Part shown: piece after piece, positions 36,414-44,425 of the stretch
Layout of the letters: the number at the start of each line of letters is the position of its first letter
Numbering within the stretch: position 1 is the stretch's first letter
Origin: an uncultured Akkermansia sp.
GTDB taxonomy: Bacteria > Verrucomicrobiota > Verrucomicrobiia > Verrucomicrobiales > Akkermansiaceae
Assembly (NCBI GenBank): GCA_944390825.1
Contig: CALXRG010000008.1
Coordinates: 32,191 to 96,190, forward strand
DNA: 64,000 bases
Direction: 5' to 3'
Translations under genes and position numbers: made by a program
The notes under the pieces: model-generated
The model's input: the letters and a program-made list of their open reading frames with translations, nothing else
Told to the model about the DNA's origin: nothing
Databases searched by the model: none

Positions 36414-36803
36414 TTAGCGGACTGTCAGGCGGGCGATGCGGGATCTGACGGAAGCGTCTGTGACGTCGTCGGCTACCTGGACGGTCATGCCGGCGATGAG
36501 GTTCGGATCGGTGAGCCAGTGGTACTCCAGTCCGCTGTGCCGCGAGTCCAGCTTGGTTCTGATGGCGGCCTGTTCCTGTTCGGTCAGGGGGATTGCGCTG
36601 GTGACGGTGGCGGTGTGCCGCTGTTTTTCGCGGCGGACGAGATCAGTGAAGGCGCAGAGCAGAGGAAGGAAGTTGCGCGGTTTGCGGGCTTCAACTTCCG
36701 AAGCGATGCGGCGCACGGTTTCTTCCTCCATCTGGCCATCAGGTCCGATGCAAAGGCGGAAGAGGCGGCGTGCCTGAGCCTGTGTTTCTTTGGAGATTTT
36801 CAT
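36414..36803 (-). CDS. atpH: ATP synthase delta subunit, short
   Basis: The delta/OSCP subunit links the F1 head to the peripheral stalk. At 129 residues it is shorter than typical delta subunits of about 175-180. The N-terminal helical part is compressed (RLFRLCIGPDGQMEEETVRR and ALLCAFTDLVRREK-like sequence, here LLCAFTDLVRREKQ), while the C-terminal domain is clear: LTEQEQAAIRTKLDSRHSG and YHWLTDPNLIAGMTVQVADD. Position between atpF and atpA is the standard one. The name rests on the C-terminal motif plus operon order. Whether the short N-terminal domain fully replaces the usual six-helix bundle is unclear. Confidence 0.9.
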   Translation of the reverse strand: MKISKETQAQARRLFRLCIGPDGQMEEETVRRIASEVEARKPRNFLPLLCAFTDLVRREKQRHTATVTSAIPLTEQEQAAIRTKLDSRHSGLEYHWLTDPNLIAGMTVQVADDVTDASVRSRIARLTVR

Positions 36804-37045
36804 GAAAAGGTGCTGCGGGAAAAGGAATGGAATTGAAACTGATGGAGGCGACGTGAGCGAGAGGTGGAACGCTGCGGCCGGAGTCCGGTTGGTGGGCTGT
36901 GTCAGGGGCGGATGAGGTGGAGGGGCGTCGATGAGGGGATGACCTGAACTTCAGCGGGGTTGATTTGGATGGGTGAGACTTCGGTAGGCAGGATACCGTC
37001 GGCCAACCCTCCGGTGGGAGGGTTGCGGTAGGGAAGGGCTGGATT
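36804..37045. other. Wide gap in the atp operon with hairpins
   Basis: These 242 bases between atpF and atpH hold a 9-bp perfect hairpin at 37004-37025 (CAACCCTCC, loop GGTG, GGAGGGTTG) and a smaller one at 36983-36999 (CGGTA/TACCG). Neither has a T-tract on the minus strand. They could be processing or stability elements separating the Fo part of the message from the F1 part. Confidence 0.6.
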
Positions 37046-37567
37046 TCAGAGGCTCTTGATGGCTGCTTCGTTGATTGTGCGGTGATCTTCTTCGCTCAGG
37101 ACTTTGCCGGTGACCTGTGTGGCGGTGAGGGCAAGCAGTCGTGCGAAGTCGGCTTTGAGGGCTTCGCGCTCTTTCTGGGTGTCGAGAGCGGCCTGGTTCT
37201 TGGCGTTTTCGATGATGGTTCGGGCTTCGGCCGAGGCTTTTTCTGTCAGGTCTGCCTGGAGTTTGCCGGCTGTCTGGCGTGCATGCTCGAGCTCCTTCCT
37301 GGCTTCATCATGAGCTTTGTCCAGAATCTGCTCGCCTGTCTGCTTCACTTCGGCGAGTTCCTTCTGACTGCGTTCGTGCATGGCTTCTCCTTCTTCGATG
37401 CGCTTGCGGCGCTCATCGAGTTGTTTCATGACTGGCTTGATGCCGAAGATGCTAATCACGGCAGCAATGAAGATGAAGGCAAGCAGGTGTGCGATAAAAG
37501 CCTCCGTATGCAGTCCGAACTGATCGAAGAGCTCCTGAACTGATGTGGCAAGAACCGGGGAGAACAT
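37046..37567 (-). CDS. atpF: ATP synthase b subunit
   Basis: The peripheral-stalk subunit, 173 residues. One N-terminal membrane helix (AFIAHLLAFIFIAAVISIFG, about 23-42) is followed by a long charged coiled coil (KQLDERRKRIEEGEAMHERS and onward) and a C-terminal delta-binding segment ending ATQVTGKVLSEEDHRTINEAA. Length and topology are those of a standard b subunit. A single b gene is present, with no b' partner. Confidence 0.95.
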   Translation of the reverse strand: MFSPVLATSVQELFDQFGLHTEAFIAHLLAFIFIAAVISIFGIKPVMKQLDERRKRIEEGEAMHERSQKELAEVKQTGEQILDKAHDEARKELEHARQTAGKLQADLTEKASAEARTIIENAKNQAALDTQKEREALKADFARLLALTATQVTGKVLSEEDHRTINEAAIKSL

Positions 37568-37664
37568 GGTGTGCTGGGGTTAATGTGAGAAGTGAAATGA
37601 GGAAGAGGGGTGGCAGCACGCAGCTCCCCGAGGGGAAAACGGAAGCCGCGTGCTGCAAGGTGGC

Positions 37665-37880
37665 TTACTCGCCCATGAAGAACGAGGCGAAGGCCACACC
37701 TTCGACCAGAGCGGCCAGAAGGATGGAGATGGTCAGGACCTTACCGAAGGAGGAAGGATTGCGACCGGTGGACTCTGCGGCTTTCATGCCGATGAGGCCG
37801 ATGCCGATGCCCGCGCCGATAACGGCCAGACCCGGGGAGACGCGCAGAGCTTCTGCGAGGAGTGTCATGCTTTCTGTCAT
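37665..37880 (-). CDS. atpE: ATP synthase c subunit, probably proton-type
   Basis: The 71-residue hairpin protein of the rotor ring. Helix 1 is Gly-rich (GLAVIGAGIGIGLIGMKAAE), the polar loop is STGRNPSSFGK, and helix 2 carries the ion-binding glutamate (LLAALVEGVAFASFF). Sodium-binding rings usually have Gln in helix 1 and Ser/Thr after the glutamate; here the glutamate is followed by Gly and no helix-1 Gln is seen, so proton coupling is inferred. Confidence 0.96.
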   Translation of the reverse strand: MTESMTLLAEALRVSPGLAVIGAGIGIGLIGMKAAESTGRNPSSFGKVLTISILLAALVEGVAFASFFMGE

Positions 37881-38042
37881 GGTTTGTTATACTGTGTGGT
37901 TTGTGTTTGTTCCCGCACCCTCACGTGTTGCTTCATGATCCGATGCGGAAAGGGGGTATCCGCGGCTGATCGTGGCCTTGGCTGAGCTGAGTTCTGGCGG
38001 ACGGACCGGGATTCAGGAGGGCCCCGATGGCCGGTGACGGGT

Positions 38043-38891
38043 TCATGCGTGGTTCTCTTCTTCCTCCTCGTGGCCTACCTGGGTTTGCAGGAAAACCGCA
38101 GTCAGCATGAGGAAGACAAGAGCCTGCACGAAGGCGACAAGAAGTTCGAGGGCCATGAAGGGAATGGTGGCGAAGAAGCTGGTGTTGGTCATGACTTCCA
38201 GTACGGTTTCACCGGCGAAGATGTTGCCGTACAGTCGGGCGGCCAGCGCCACGGGGCGGATGCAGATGGACACAATTTCAATCAGCCCGACGAAGAAGAA
38301 GATAGGCAGCAGCGCGTATTTCAGCACGCCGGTCAGCCCGCCCTTCGGCCCGAAGGTGTGTTTGATGAAGCCAATGGGGCCTTGCTCGCGCATGACCCAG
38401 ACAAACCAGAGGATCGCGTAAAAGAAGCCCAGGAACACGGTTGTGTTCATATCGGCATTGGCACCACGGAACAGAGGCTTCCCCTGATAGGTGATTTCAC
38501 CAACGCCCGGCAGCAGGCCAATCAGGTTGCTGACCAGAATCAGGATGAAGACAGTGGCAAAATACCAGAAGTATTTGCGGGCCAAGTACTTGCCGGTCAG
38601 CCCTTCCACAAAGTTGTAGAGGGTCTCGAAAATCCACTCGATGAAGTTCTGCAGTCCATGCGGGATGCGTTCCATTCTGCGGGTTGCCAGGCGCAAAATC
38701 AGCGTAATGACGATCACCGCAATCGTCAGCATGATCATGGAGTTGCTGACGGGAAGCGAATGCCCTTCCCAGAAGGGGATAGGTACCTCCCAGATGACAG
38801 GGGCGTCTACTGTCAAGTGAGCCTCTCCTGCCTGTGCCACGCCGGACAGGGCCAGCGCTGCCAATACCAGTCGATGTACTAGAGTCTTCAT
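38043..38891 (-). CDS. atpB: ATP synthase a subunit
   Basis: The proton-channel stator subunit, 282 residues. Residues 1-22 resemble a signal peptide (KTLVHRLVLAALALSGVAQAG), as in several long AtpB proteins. Membrane helices follow, with the family segment NFIEWIFETLYNFVEGLTGK and the essential arginine in ALAARLYGNIFAGETVLEV. The C-terminus is acidic and His-ended (GHEEEEENHA). ATG 38891 is preferred to ATG 38915 because the promoter spans 38907-38935 and AGGGG lies upstream of 38891. It opens the operon atpBEFHAGDC; no atpI is present. Confidence 0.96.
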   Translation of the reverse strand: MKTLVHRLVLAALALSGVAQAGEAHLTVDAPVIWEVPIPFWEGHSLPVSNSMIMLTIAVIVITLILRLATRRMERIPHGLQNFIEWIFETLYNFVEGLTGKYLARKYFWYFATVFILILVSNLIGLLPGVGEITYQGKPLFRGANADMNTTVFLGFFYAILWFVWVMREQGPIGFIKHTFGPKGGLTGVLKYALLPIFFFVGLIEIVSICIRPVALAARLYGNIFAGETVLEVMTNTSFFATIPFMALELLVAFVQALVFLMLTAVFLQTQVGHEEEEENHA

Positions 38892-38906
38892 CGCTAACGC
38901 CCCTAA

Positions 38907-38935
38907 AATTAACATGATGAATTCCCCAATGTCAA
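38907..38935 (-). promoter_or_regulatory. Putative atp operon promoter
   Basis: Minus-strand perfect TTGACA (38930-38935), 17 bases, weak TTAATT (38907-38912). A second TTGACA lies near 39055-39060 without a good -10. Confidence 0.5.
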
Positions 38936-39412
38936 GCTTCTTTTTCCTGTTTTTACGATTCGGGCGGGAGAAACAGCAGGAAAACGGGCGGGAGAAACAG
39001 CAGGAAAACGCAGGATGGACTCTGAAGTGTTTAATGCTTTCTCAATGCTTTGTTTGTCAATAGCTTACATGTGTCTGTTGCCTGTGGGTGCGGCCGTTGC
39101 GCCGCCGGAGTGCTCGTCCGGCGATAGGAGGGGGCTGTGGAACGCTTTTTATTTAGTTTGAAACCTTTGCGCGTGTGAAATATGATTCTTGCGCCATTGT
39201 TTTTCTCTGCTCTGTTTCGGGCAGATTTTTTTAGAGATTTTTTTGCTAAAATGGCGCAAAGGAAGCGTGCCGCGGCATCTGTACCCACTCAAGCCGCAGG
39301 TGATTGCCGTTGGGCGAAGTGGTATTTCGGCGTTGCCGTCCCGGTGCGCTCGCGGTTTGGTACGGATCTGCGTCGGTATGGAGGAATGGCGGTGCAGCCA
39401 CACGGGGAGGCT
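38936..39412. other. Gap between atpB and msrAB
   Basis: No gene is supported. It contains a 24-bp tandem repeat at the left and AT-rich stretches with T-runs near 39228-39250. Short frames on both strands have no start signals or family resemblance. Confidence 0.55.
38961..39008. repeat. Tandem repeat, 24 bp x2, exact
   Basis: Two identical copies at 38961-38984 and 38985-39008, beginning CGGGCGGGAGAAACAG, upstream of the atp promoter. Confidence 0.95.
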
Positions 39413-40378
39413 CTACGGCGTCTGAGCCGGGGGAAGCAGGGAGAGGTAGTCGCCGTAGCCTTCTGCTGCCATGTTTTCCCGGGGAATGAAGCGCAGAGCT
39501 GCGCTGTTGATGCAATAACGCAAGCCGCCAAGTTCGGCCGGCCCGTCCTGAAATACGTGGCCAAGGTGAGCGTGGCCAGTAGCACTGCGTACCTCGGTGC
39601 GGATGCGGTGCGCATAGCTGCGATCCTCGTGTTCTGTGAGCAGGCTTTTGTCGATGGGGCGGGAGAACGCTGGCCAGCCGCACCCGGAGTCAAATTTATC
39701 CGTGGAGACAAAGAGCGGTTCTCCGGTCGTGATATCGACGTAGATGCCGTCGCGTGTTTCGTTGAAGTAGGGGTTGAAAAAGGGGATCTCCGTGGCTGCT
39801 TCCTGAGTGACAGCGTATTGCTCCGCGGTGAGAGTGTTGCGCAGGGTGGCGTCGTCCGGCTTGGTGAAGCGCGACTGCGGCCGATAGGCGCGGGCTTCCT
39901 CGAAAAGAGAGACGTCCAAGTGGCAGTAGCCGGTTGGATTGTTCTCGAGATAGTCCTGGTGGCGGGGTTCTGCCGGATAAAAGTTGTCCAGAGGCTGCAC
40001 TTCCACGGCGGGAGTGGCGTTGAGCTGAGTGGCGAGGGTGTCCCACTCTGCCCTGATCACAGCTTCATCGGCCGCGTCCGTGAAGTAGATTCCCGTGCGG
40101 TATTGGGTGCCTGTGTCGTTTCCCTGCCGGTTGAGGGCAAGCGGATCAATGCTCCGGAAATAAAGCCGCACCAGTTCTCTGAGGCTGATGATGAGCTCAT
40201 TGTAGCGCACGCGCACGGTCTCGGCTGCATGGGTGGTACCCTGGCAGACCTGCTCGTACGTTGGGTTTGCAAGCACGCTGTTGGCATAGCCGACTTCAGT
40301 ATCCTGAACACCCGGCAGCTGCTTCATGTAGTGCTCTGTGCCCCAAAAACAACCTCCTGCGAAGTATATTTCTTTCAT
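39413..40378 (-). CDS. msrAB: Methionine sulfoxide reductase MsrA-MsrB fusion
   Basis: A 321-residue bifunctional repair enzyme. The MsrA half starts [15 protein letters not shown] with the catalytic cysteine in [25 protein letters not shown] and [17 protein letters not shown] follow. The MsrB half, from about residue 185, contains [24 protein letters not shown] sequence and the catalytic [24 protein letters not shown] is present. The zinc-type CxxC pairs of many MsrB proteins are not seen. It reduces both S- and R-methionine sulfoxide. Unlike most genes here, it has a clear Shine-Dalgarno (AAAGGAG, 40388-40394) 9 bases before ATG 40378. No signal peptide, so a cytoplasmic location is expected. 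Confidence 0.95.
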   Translation of the reverse strand: MKEIYFAGGCFWGTEHYMKQLPGVQDTEVGYANSVLANPTYEQVCQGTTHAAETVRVRYNELIISLRELVRLYFRSIDPLALNRQGNDTGTQYRTGIYFTDAADEAVIRAEWDTLATQLNATPAVEVQPLDNFYPAEPRHQDYLENNPTGYCHLDVSLFEEARAYRPQSRFTKPDDATLRNTLTAEQYAVTQEAATEIPFFNPYFNETRDGIYVDITTGEPLFVSTDKFDSGCGWPAFSRPIDKSLLTEHEDRSYAHRIRTEVRSATGHAHLGHVFQDGPAELGGLRYCINSAALRFIPRENMAAEGYGDYLSLLPPAQTP

Positions 40379-40387
40379 GTCTGTTTG

Positions 40388-40446
40388 CTCCTTTAGAAGT
40401 TCAATCTTGTGCGTTTCTTTATACCTCACGGCAAGCCGCGTAGCAA
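40388..40446 (-). promoter_or_regulatory. msrAB promoter and ribosome-binding site
   Basis: Minus-strand TAGCAA on the plus strand reads TTGCTA (40441-40446), then 17 bases and TATAAA (40418-40423). The leader of about 33 bases holds the AAAGGAG at 40388-40394. An imperfect hairpin at 40442-40466 overlaps the -35 and could be an operator. Confidence 0.65.
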
Positions 40447-40737
40447 GCGCTATTGCTAGCGTTGCTTTGTGTGGTGAGGCGGAGGTGCCATGCTTGGCGC
40501 CGGCTCAGCTTGTGTTTCACGTTGGAAGAGTCCTCGCGGCAGCACGGTGGAAGAGTTCTCGCTGTAGCACGTTGGAAGAGTTCTCGTGGTGGACGGGTCG
40601 GCGTGGTGGAAGCGTCCGCATGGTTTGATGGGTGCTGAGGGGAAGCCTGCGGAGGGGGTGCTGTTTGTTTGCTTTGCGACGTCAGGTGCACGCCCTTTCG
40701 ATGACAAACCTGGCGAGGCTAGAACTGAATTACGGAC
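40447..40737. other. Divergent gap between msrAB and the coiled-coil gene
   Basis: No gene is supported. The main content is a 25-bp tandem repeat at 40518-40592 and further related GTGGAAG fragments to about 40616. Confidence 0.55.
40518..40592. repeat. Tandem repeat, 25 bp x3
   Basis: Copies at 40518-40542, 40543-40567 and 40568-40592 share the pattern CACGTTGGAAGAGT, then TCTCG, with a few substitutions. A shorter related piece follows at about 40602-40616. Confidence 0.9.
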
Positions 40738-40765
40738 TTGAAACCCGCCACGATTTTGCTATACT
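40738..40765 (+). promoter_or_regulatory. Promoter of the coiled-coil gene and metF operon
   Basis: TTGAAA (40738-40743), 16 bases, TATACT (40760-40765), then 7 bases to ATG 40773. A leaderless message is predicted. Confidence 0.65.
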
Positions 40766-40772
40766 TGCGTCC

Positions 40773-41591
40773 ATGAACGCTTTCCGCGCCATCGTTCTTC
40801 TGCTCCTTGTCGCCGTTGTAGGCTTGATGTTCTACATTGTAACGGTTTTCCTGCCTGACCAGCAGGAACGCTACGATGTGTATCAGGCTGTCTCAAAACA
40901 GCAGGAGAAAGACGCTCTCCAAGAGGCCCACGAAAATCGCCTGAAAGCCTTGGCGGCTGATACGGAAAGCGAAGAGGAGGCGCAGGCCCGCAAGGAGGCG
41001 GAGAGCCGCGCCGAGGAACTCAAACAACAGCTCAACGAGGCTGAAGAGCAGAGCGTCATCGCCGCCGCCAAGCGCAAGGAAGCGGCTGCTCAGGCCCGCG
41101 CCGCCGCAGCTGAGGCTAACAAACCCAAGGCTCTGGGCGCCGTATCCTCCTACGACGCAGAGTGGAACGCGCTGATGTTTACCCCGGTACCGGATGCCGA
41201 AGTGACCGTGGGCATGACCATTGCTGTCAACCGCGAGGGTAAGATGGTCTGCGAAGCTGTCGTAGACAGCAGAGATGAGCAATCCGGTCAGTTCTCCGCG
41301 ACGGTTAAACCCATCAAGATGAGTGATAGCGCCGGCATCCCGGCAGAGAACTTTATCCCCCGTGCCGGAGACGGAGTCATTGTTTCTCCCCTCAATGCCA
41401 TTGATCAGAGCATCAACAGCTACGTAAACCCCAATGCCCTGCCGGTGCTTCCTCCGGGGACTCCGTCCGATGCACCTGCAACAACACCGGACAGTGACAC
41501 AAGCTCTGCCGCCTCACTCCCTGCCGGAGAGGAGCAGAGCAGCGGTAAGACCCCCGAGGAAGTCGAAGTTAACTGGATCCCCGTACCCTGA
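40773..41591 (+). CDS. Bitopic coiled-coil protein, unknown function
   Basis: A 272-residue protein. An N-terminal membrane helix (FRAIVLLLLVAVVGLMFYIV, 4-23) is followed by a charged coiled coil (about 35-110, rich in E, K, A, Q), then a globular part of about 80 residues (DAEWNALMFTPVPDAEVTVG, REGKMVCEAVVDSRDEQSG, IPRAGDGVIVSP) that resembles a small beta domain, and a Pro/Ser/Thr tail. The tail ends EVNWIPVP. Most of the protein should be periplasmic. It is the first gene of a tight run: its TGA overlaps the ATG of metF. No family recognised; a cell-envelope structural role is only a guess. Confidence 0.75.
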   Translation: MNAFRAIVLLLLVAVVGLMFYIVTVFLPDQQERYDVYQAVSKQQEKDALQEAHENRLKALAADTESEEEAQARKEAESRAEELKQQLNEAEEQSVIAAAKRKEAAAQARAAAAEANKPKALGAVSSYDAEWNALMFTPVPDAEVTVGMTIAVNREGKMVCEAVVDSRDEQSGQFSATVKPIKMSDSAGIPAENFIPRAGDGVIVSPLNAIDQSINSYVNPNALPVLPPGTPSDAPATTPDSDTSSAASLPAGEEQSSGKTPEEVEVNWIPVP

Positions 41592-42532
41592 TGGTTAAGA
41601 AGTCCCAGTCTGTGCTTTTTGATCGCACACCGAGTTTTTCGTTCGAGTTCTTCCCGCCCAAGACGACGGAAGGAGCCAGGTCTCTGCTGAGCACAATTCT
41701 GGATCTCCAGAAGTTCCGCCCGAGTTTTGTGAGTGTCACGTACGGGGCGGGAGGTGGTTCCCGTGAGCTGACTCGCTCAGTGGTGCACGATCTGCAGGAT
41801 CGCGGTATCCCGACAGTGCCGCACCTCACCTGTGTCGCGCACACGGAGGAGGAGGTCGAAAAGGTACTGGAGGGCTACATCAGTGCCGGAGCCCGGGCCA
41901 TCATGGCACTGCGGGGTGATCCTCCCCGTAATCGTCCCTATGATCCGGACAAGGATGCGTTTAAGCACGCGGCGGATCTGGTGCGTTTCATTCGCCAGTG
42001 GGAGGAGCGCCAGCGGCTGCCGTACCGTCTGAGCATCGGTGTCGCAGGGTTCTGCGAGGGCCACCCTGATACCCGCAACCGCATCCGTGAGATGGATCAT
42101 CTCAAGGCCAAGCTCGACGAAGGCGCCGACTACATTTGCACGCAGCTTTTCTTTGATAACCACGCGTTCTTTGACTACCGGGACCGCTGCCGTCTCCTGG
42201 GGATCGACGTGCCGATTATCGCGGGCATCATGCCAGTGACGTCCATCTCCAGCATGAACCGCATGGCGGAGCTTTCCGCCGGCACCAACTTCCCGGCACG
42301 ATTGCTCAAGGCGATGCTGAGAGCCGGCGGGGATAAGCAATCCATCGAGCGCATCGGCATCAACTACGCGAGCAATCAGTGCAGCGAGTTGCTGGATGCG
42401 GATGTGGATGGTATTCACTTTTACACACTCAACCGCTCAAAAGCAACGCTGGAAATCTACCGCAACCTCGGTATCAACAACTATTTTGACGTGGATCGTA
42501 TCCACATGCTCAACGATATCTACAACTCATAA
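41591..42532 (+). CDS. metF: Methylenetetrahydrofolate reductase
   Basis: MetF reduces 5,10-methylene-THF to 5-methyl-THF with NAD(P)H and FAD, supplying methyl groups for methionine. The 313 residues show SFEFFPPKTTEGARSLLSTI, SVTYGAGGGSR, VPHLTCVAHTEEEVEKVLEG, IMALRGDPPRN, GVAGFCEGHPDTRN, GADYICTQLFFDNHAFFDYR, PIIAGIMPVTS and a C-terminal DGIHFYTLNRSKATLEI. All are family signatures. Its ATG overlaps the upstream stop (TGATG), so translation is probably coupled, and the TPR gene follows after 2 bases. Confidence 0.97.
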   Translation: MVKKSQSVLFDRTPSFSFEFFPPKTTEGARSLLSTILDLQKFRPSFVSVTYGAGGGSRELTRSVVHDLQDRGIPTVPHLTCVAHTEEEVEKVLEGYISAGARAIMALRGDPPRNRPYDPDKDAFKHAADLVRFIRQWEERQRLPYRLSIGVAGFCEGHPDTRNRIREMDHLKAKLDEGADYICTQLFFDNHAFFDYRDRCRLLGIDVPIIAGIMPVTSISSMNRMAELSAGTNFPARLLKAMLRAGGDKQSIERIGINYASNQCSELLDADVDGIHFYTLNRSKATLEIYRNLGINNYFDVDRIHMLNDIYNS

Positions 42533-42534
42533 AC

Positions 42535-43413
42535 ATGGACACCAAGACACAGAAGCGCGATGAGATGGCCGGCCTCACCCCGGAGGAAATCAAAGCCATC
42601 GGTCAGATCGAAATCGGCCCATCCAAGCATGAAGTTTTCCTCAACAACCATTACAAGAAGCTCCTTTGGGGCGGCATCACCCTTGGCTTGGTCGGCGGGG
42701 CCATTATTGCCTATGTCTCACACAGCAATGATACCCGCGACTATGCTGCGGCGGGGCTGGTGAACGCCATGAACATCAAAACCCCCGGTGCGGTAGTCTC
42801 CCCGGCATCGTATGACGGCCCAGGGCTTTCCGCCGTACAGGCAGAATACGCGCAAACGCCCGCTGCTGCCACTGCCAGACTGATGGAGGGGCTGCGGTTG
42901 TTCTCGGTCGGAGATGCAGCGCAGGGCACTCCCATCCTTGAGGCTATTGCAGAGGACATAGCCCATCCGGTGCTGGCCTCGCGCGCACTGGTGCAGCTCG
43001 CCAGCCATGCGATGGAAAATAAAGACGATGCGAAGGCTGCCGGTTACTGGAAATCTGTTCTGGAGCTCGGAACCACGCCGTATGGTGCCCTCGCATGCAT
43101 GTCGCTGGGTGACATCGCCCGTTCCCAGGGGGACAGCGAGCAAGCCCGCAAGTACTACGAGCAGGCGATCGCCGATTATCCCGGCAGTCAACTTGTCCGC
43201 GGTGGCTCCATAGGGCTTTCCGTCGAAGTGCGCCGCCAGCTGCTCAATGTCGATTACCCGCTGCCCGCAGCACCAGCCCCGAAGCCAGCCGTGAGCCAGC
43301 CCATGCTCCAACCCGGCGGCAATCCTGCACTGCCGGCACTTCCCTCGCTGCCAGAGTTGCCTACGACCGCACCCGCCACAACGCCCAGCCCCTCCAATCC
43401 ATCAACCCTCTGA
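42535..43413 (+). CDS. Membrane-anchored TPR protein (YfgM-like layout)
   Basis: A 292-residue protein with a short cytoplasmic N-terminus, a membrane helix (LLWGGITLGLVGGAIIAYVS, about 44-63) and periplasmic helical repeats: AAATARLMEGLRLFSVGDAA, HPVLASRALVQLASHAMENK, YGALACMSLGDIARSQGDSE and QARKYYEQAIADYPGSQ. The last two fit the TPR consensus (W/L/G/Y, A, Y, A, P). A Pro-rich tail of about 50 residues ends the protein. The layout recalls YfgM/BamD-neighbour proteins that bind the secretion machinery, but sequence identity to them is not evident. It sits 2 bases after metF and 6 before the next gene. Confidence 0.8.
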   Translation: MDTKTQKRDEMAGLTPEEIKAIGQIEIGPSKHEVFLNNHYKKLLWGGITLGLVGGAIIAYVSHSNDTRDYAAAGLVNAMNIKTPGAVVSPASYDGPGLSAVQAEYAQTPAAATARLMEGLRLFSVGDAAQGTPILEAIAEDIAHPVLASRALVQLASHAMENKDDAKAAGYWKSVLELGTTPYGALACMSLGDIARSQGDSEQARKYYEQAIADYPGSQLVRGGSIGLSVEVRRQLLNVDYPLPAAPAPKPAVSQPMLQPGGNPALPALPSLPELPTTAPATTPSPSNPSTL

Positions 43414-43419
43414 CACACC

Positions 43420-44232
43420 ATGGGCATCCACCAGGATAACTTTACGATGCTCTCCGAGCTGGAGCGTCTGGCGGCCATGGTGCAGGATCCCCAGCGGCGG
43501 CTGGAGCTTGGTGCAGTCGAGTGGCCACTGGCCATGATGGCGTTCTGCCTGCTGATCAGCAACGACGAGTCCCGCCTGGATGAGGCCTTGGAAGTGTACC
43601 CTCTCTTCCTCTCTCATACCGAAGAAACAGCCCGCCAAAAAAGCCTCAGCCTGCTGGAGAACTTTATAAAAATGCGCAAAGGCGAGGGGTGGCGCGCTTT
43701 TATTCCCTACGCGTTGTCCGACACGGAGCCTATCGCCAAGCGTGCTGCCGGCTTGGTCATCCTGATGGCGAAGCCCGAGGAAGGAGAGCGTTTCACGGGC
43801 GTGCAAACCCTCGTGAAACTCCTTCAACAACGTGCCGATGCCCCCCGGGCCCTGCTGGCAGCCATATTTGATTTGGCCGATCTGCGCGTAGAGCCTCTGC
43901 TGGCTCCCCTGCAGGCACTGCCCGAAAGCCGCTTGGGAGAACTTTTGCCTGCATCAATGGCCAATCGCCTGAGCTGCAACTGGATCCTCAGCCTCCTCAA
44001 GCAACGCCCCGAACTCTCCACGCTCGTGACCGATTCCCTCTGCGCCATGGCAAACACCCCAGTCGTGATGGATGTCGTCGTTCCCGTCCCTGTATGGTCA
44101 TTCGAATCGCCTAAAGTCCAGCCCCTGCACGGCTGGACGCCCGCCGAGTACTTTGCCCGCATGCGCCCGGAACTTGAGCCGGTACTCAGCCCGGAGCAAC
44201 TGGAAGAAGTGAAGCAGGCTTACCAGGCATGA
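43420..44232 (+). CDS. Uncharacterised helical-repeat protein
   Basis: A 270-residue soluble protein with no signal peptide or membrane helix. It is almost wholly helical, with repeated Leu/Ala-rich helices (ALEVYPLFLSHTEETARQKS, AKRAAGLVILMAKPEEGERF, LAAIFDLADLRVEPLLAPLQ) that look like HEAT-type repeats. The C-terminus is different: MDVVVPVPVWSFESPKVQPL, HGWTPAEYFARMRPEL. I do not recognise the family. It is the last gene of the run with metF and the TPR protein, 6 bases after the latter, so a shared expression signal is likely although a shared job is not shown. The tRNA-Arg gene follows 78 bases later. Confidence 0.7.
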   Translation: MGIHQDNFTMLSELERLAAMVQDPQRRLELGAVEWPLAMMAFCLLISNDESRLDEALEVYPLFLSHTEETARQKSLSLLENFIKMRKGEGWRAFIPYALSDTEPIAKRAAGLVILMAKPEEGERFTGVQTLVKLLQQRADAPRALLAAIFDLADLRVEPLLAPLQALPESRLGELLPASMANRLSCNWILSLLKQRPELSTLVTDSLCAMANTPVVMDVVVPVPVWSFESPKVQPLHGWTPAEYFARMRPELEPVLSPEQLEEVKQAYQA

Positions 44233-44310
44233 TCCCCAGGCAGTCACAAATCCTTCGCACTTTCTGCTTGCCTTTTGGCACAAGATAGTGTTCAATACCC
44301 CCGCACTCGC

Positions 44311-44382
44311 GGCCCTGTAGTTCAATGGATAGAACGGCCCTCTCCTAAAGGGCAAATGTGGGTTCGATTCCCGCCGGGGCTA
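44311..44382 (+). tRNA. tRNA-Arg (CCT anticodon)
   Basis: A 72-base cloverleaf can be drawn: acceptor stem GGCCCTG with CGGGGCT (two G-U pairs), D-stem GTTC/GAAC, anticodon stem GCCCT/AGGGC with loop CTCCTAA (anticodon CCT at 44344-44346), T-stem GTGGG/CCCGC with loop TTCGATT, and discriminator A. CCA is not encoded. It reads AGG codons. Confidence 0.95.
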
Positions 44383-44425
44383 GAGTCCGTATCAGTCTGC
44401 CGGCACAGGCTGCTCCCTGGTCACT

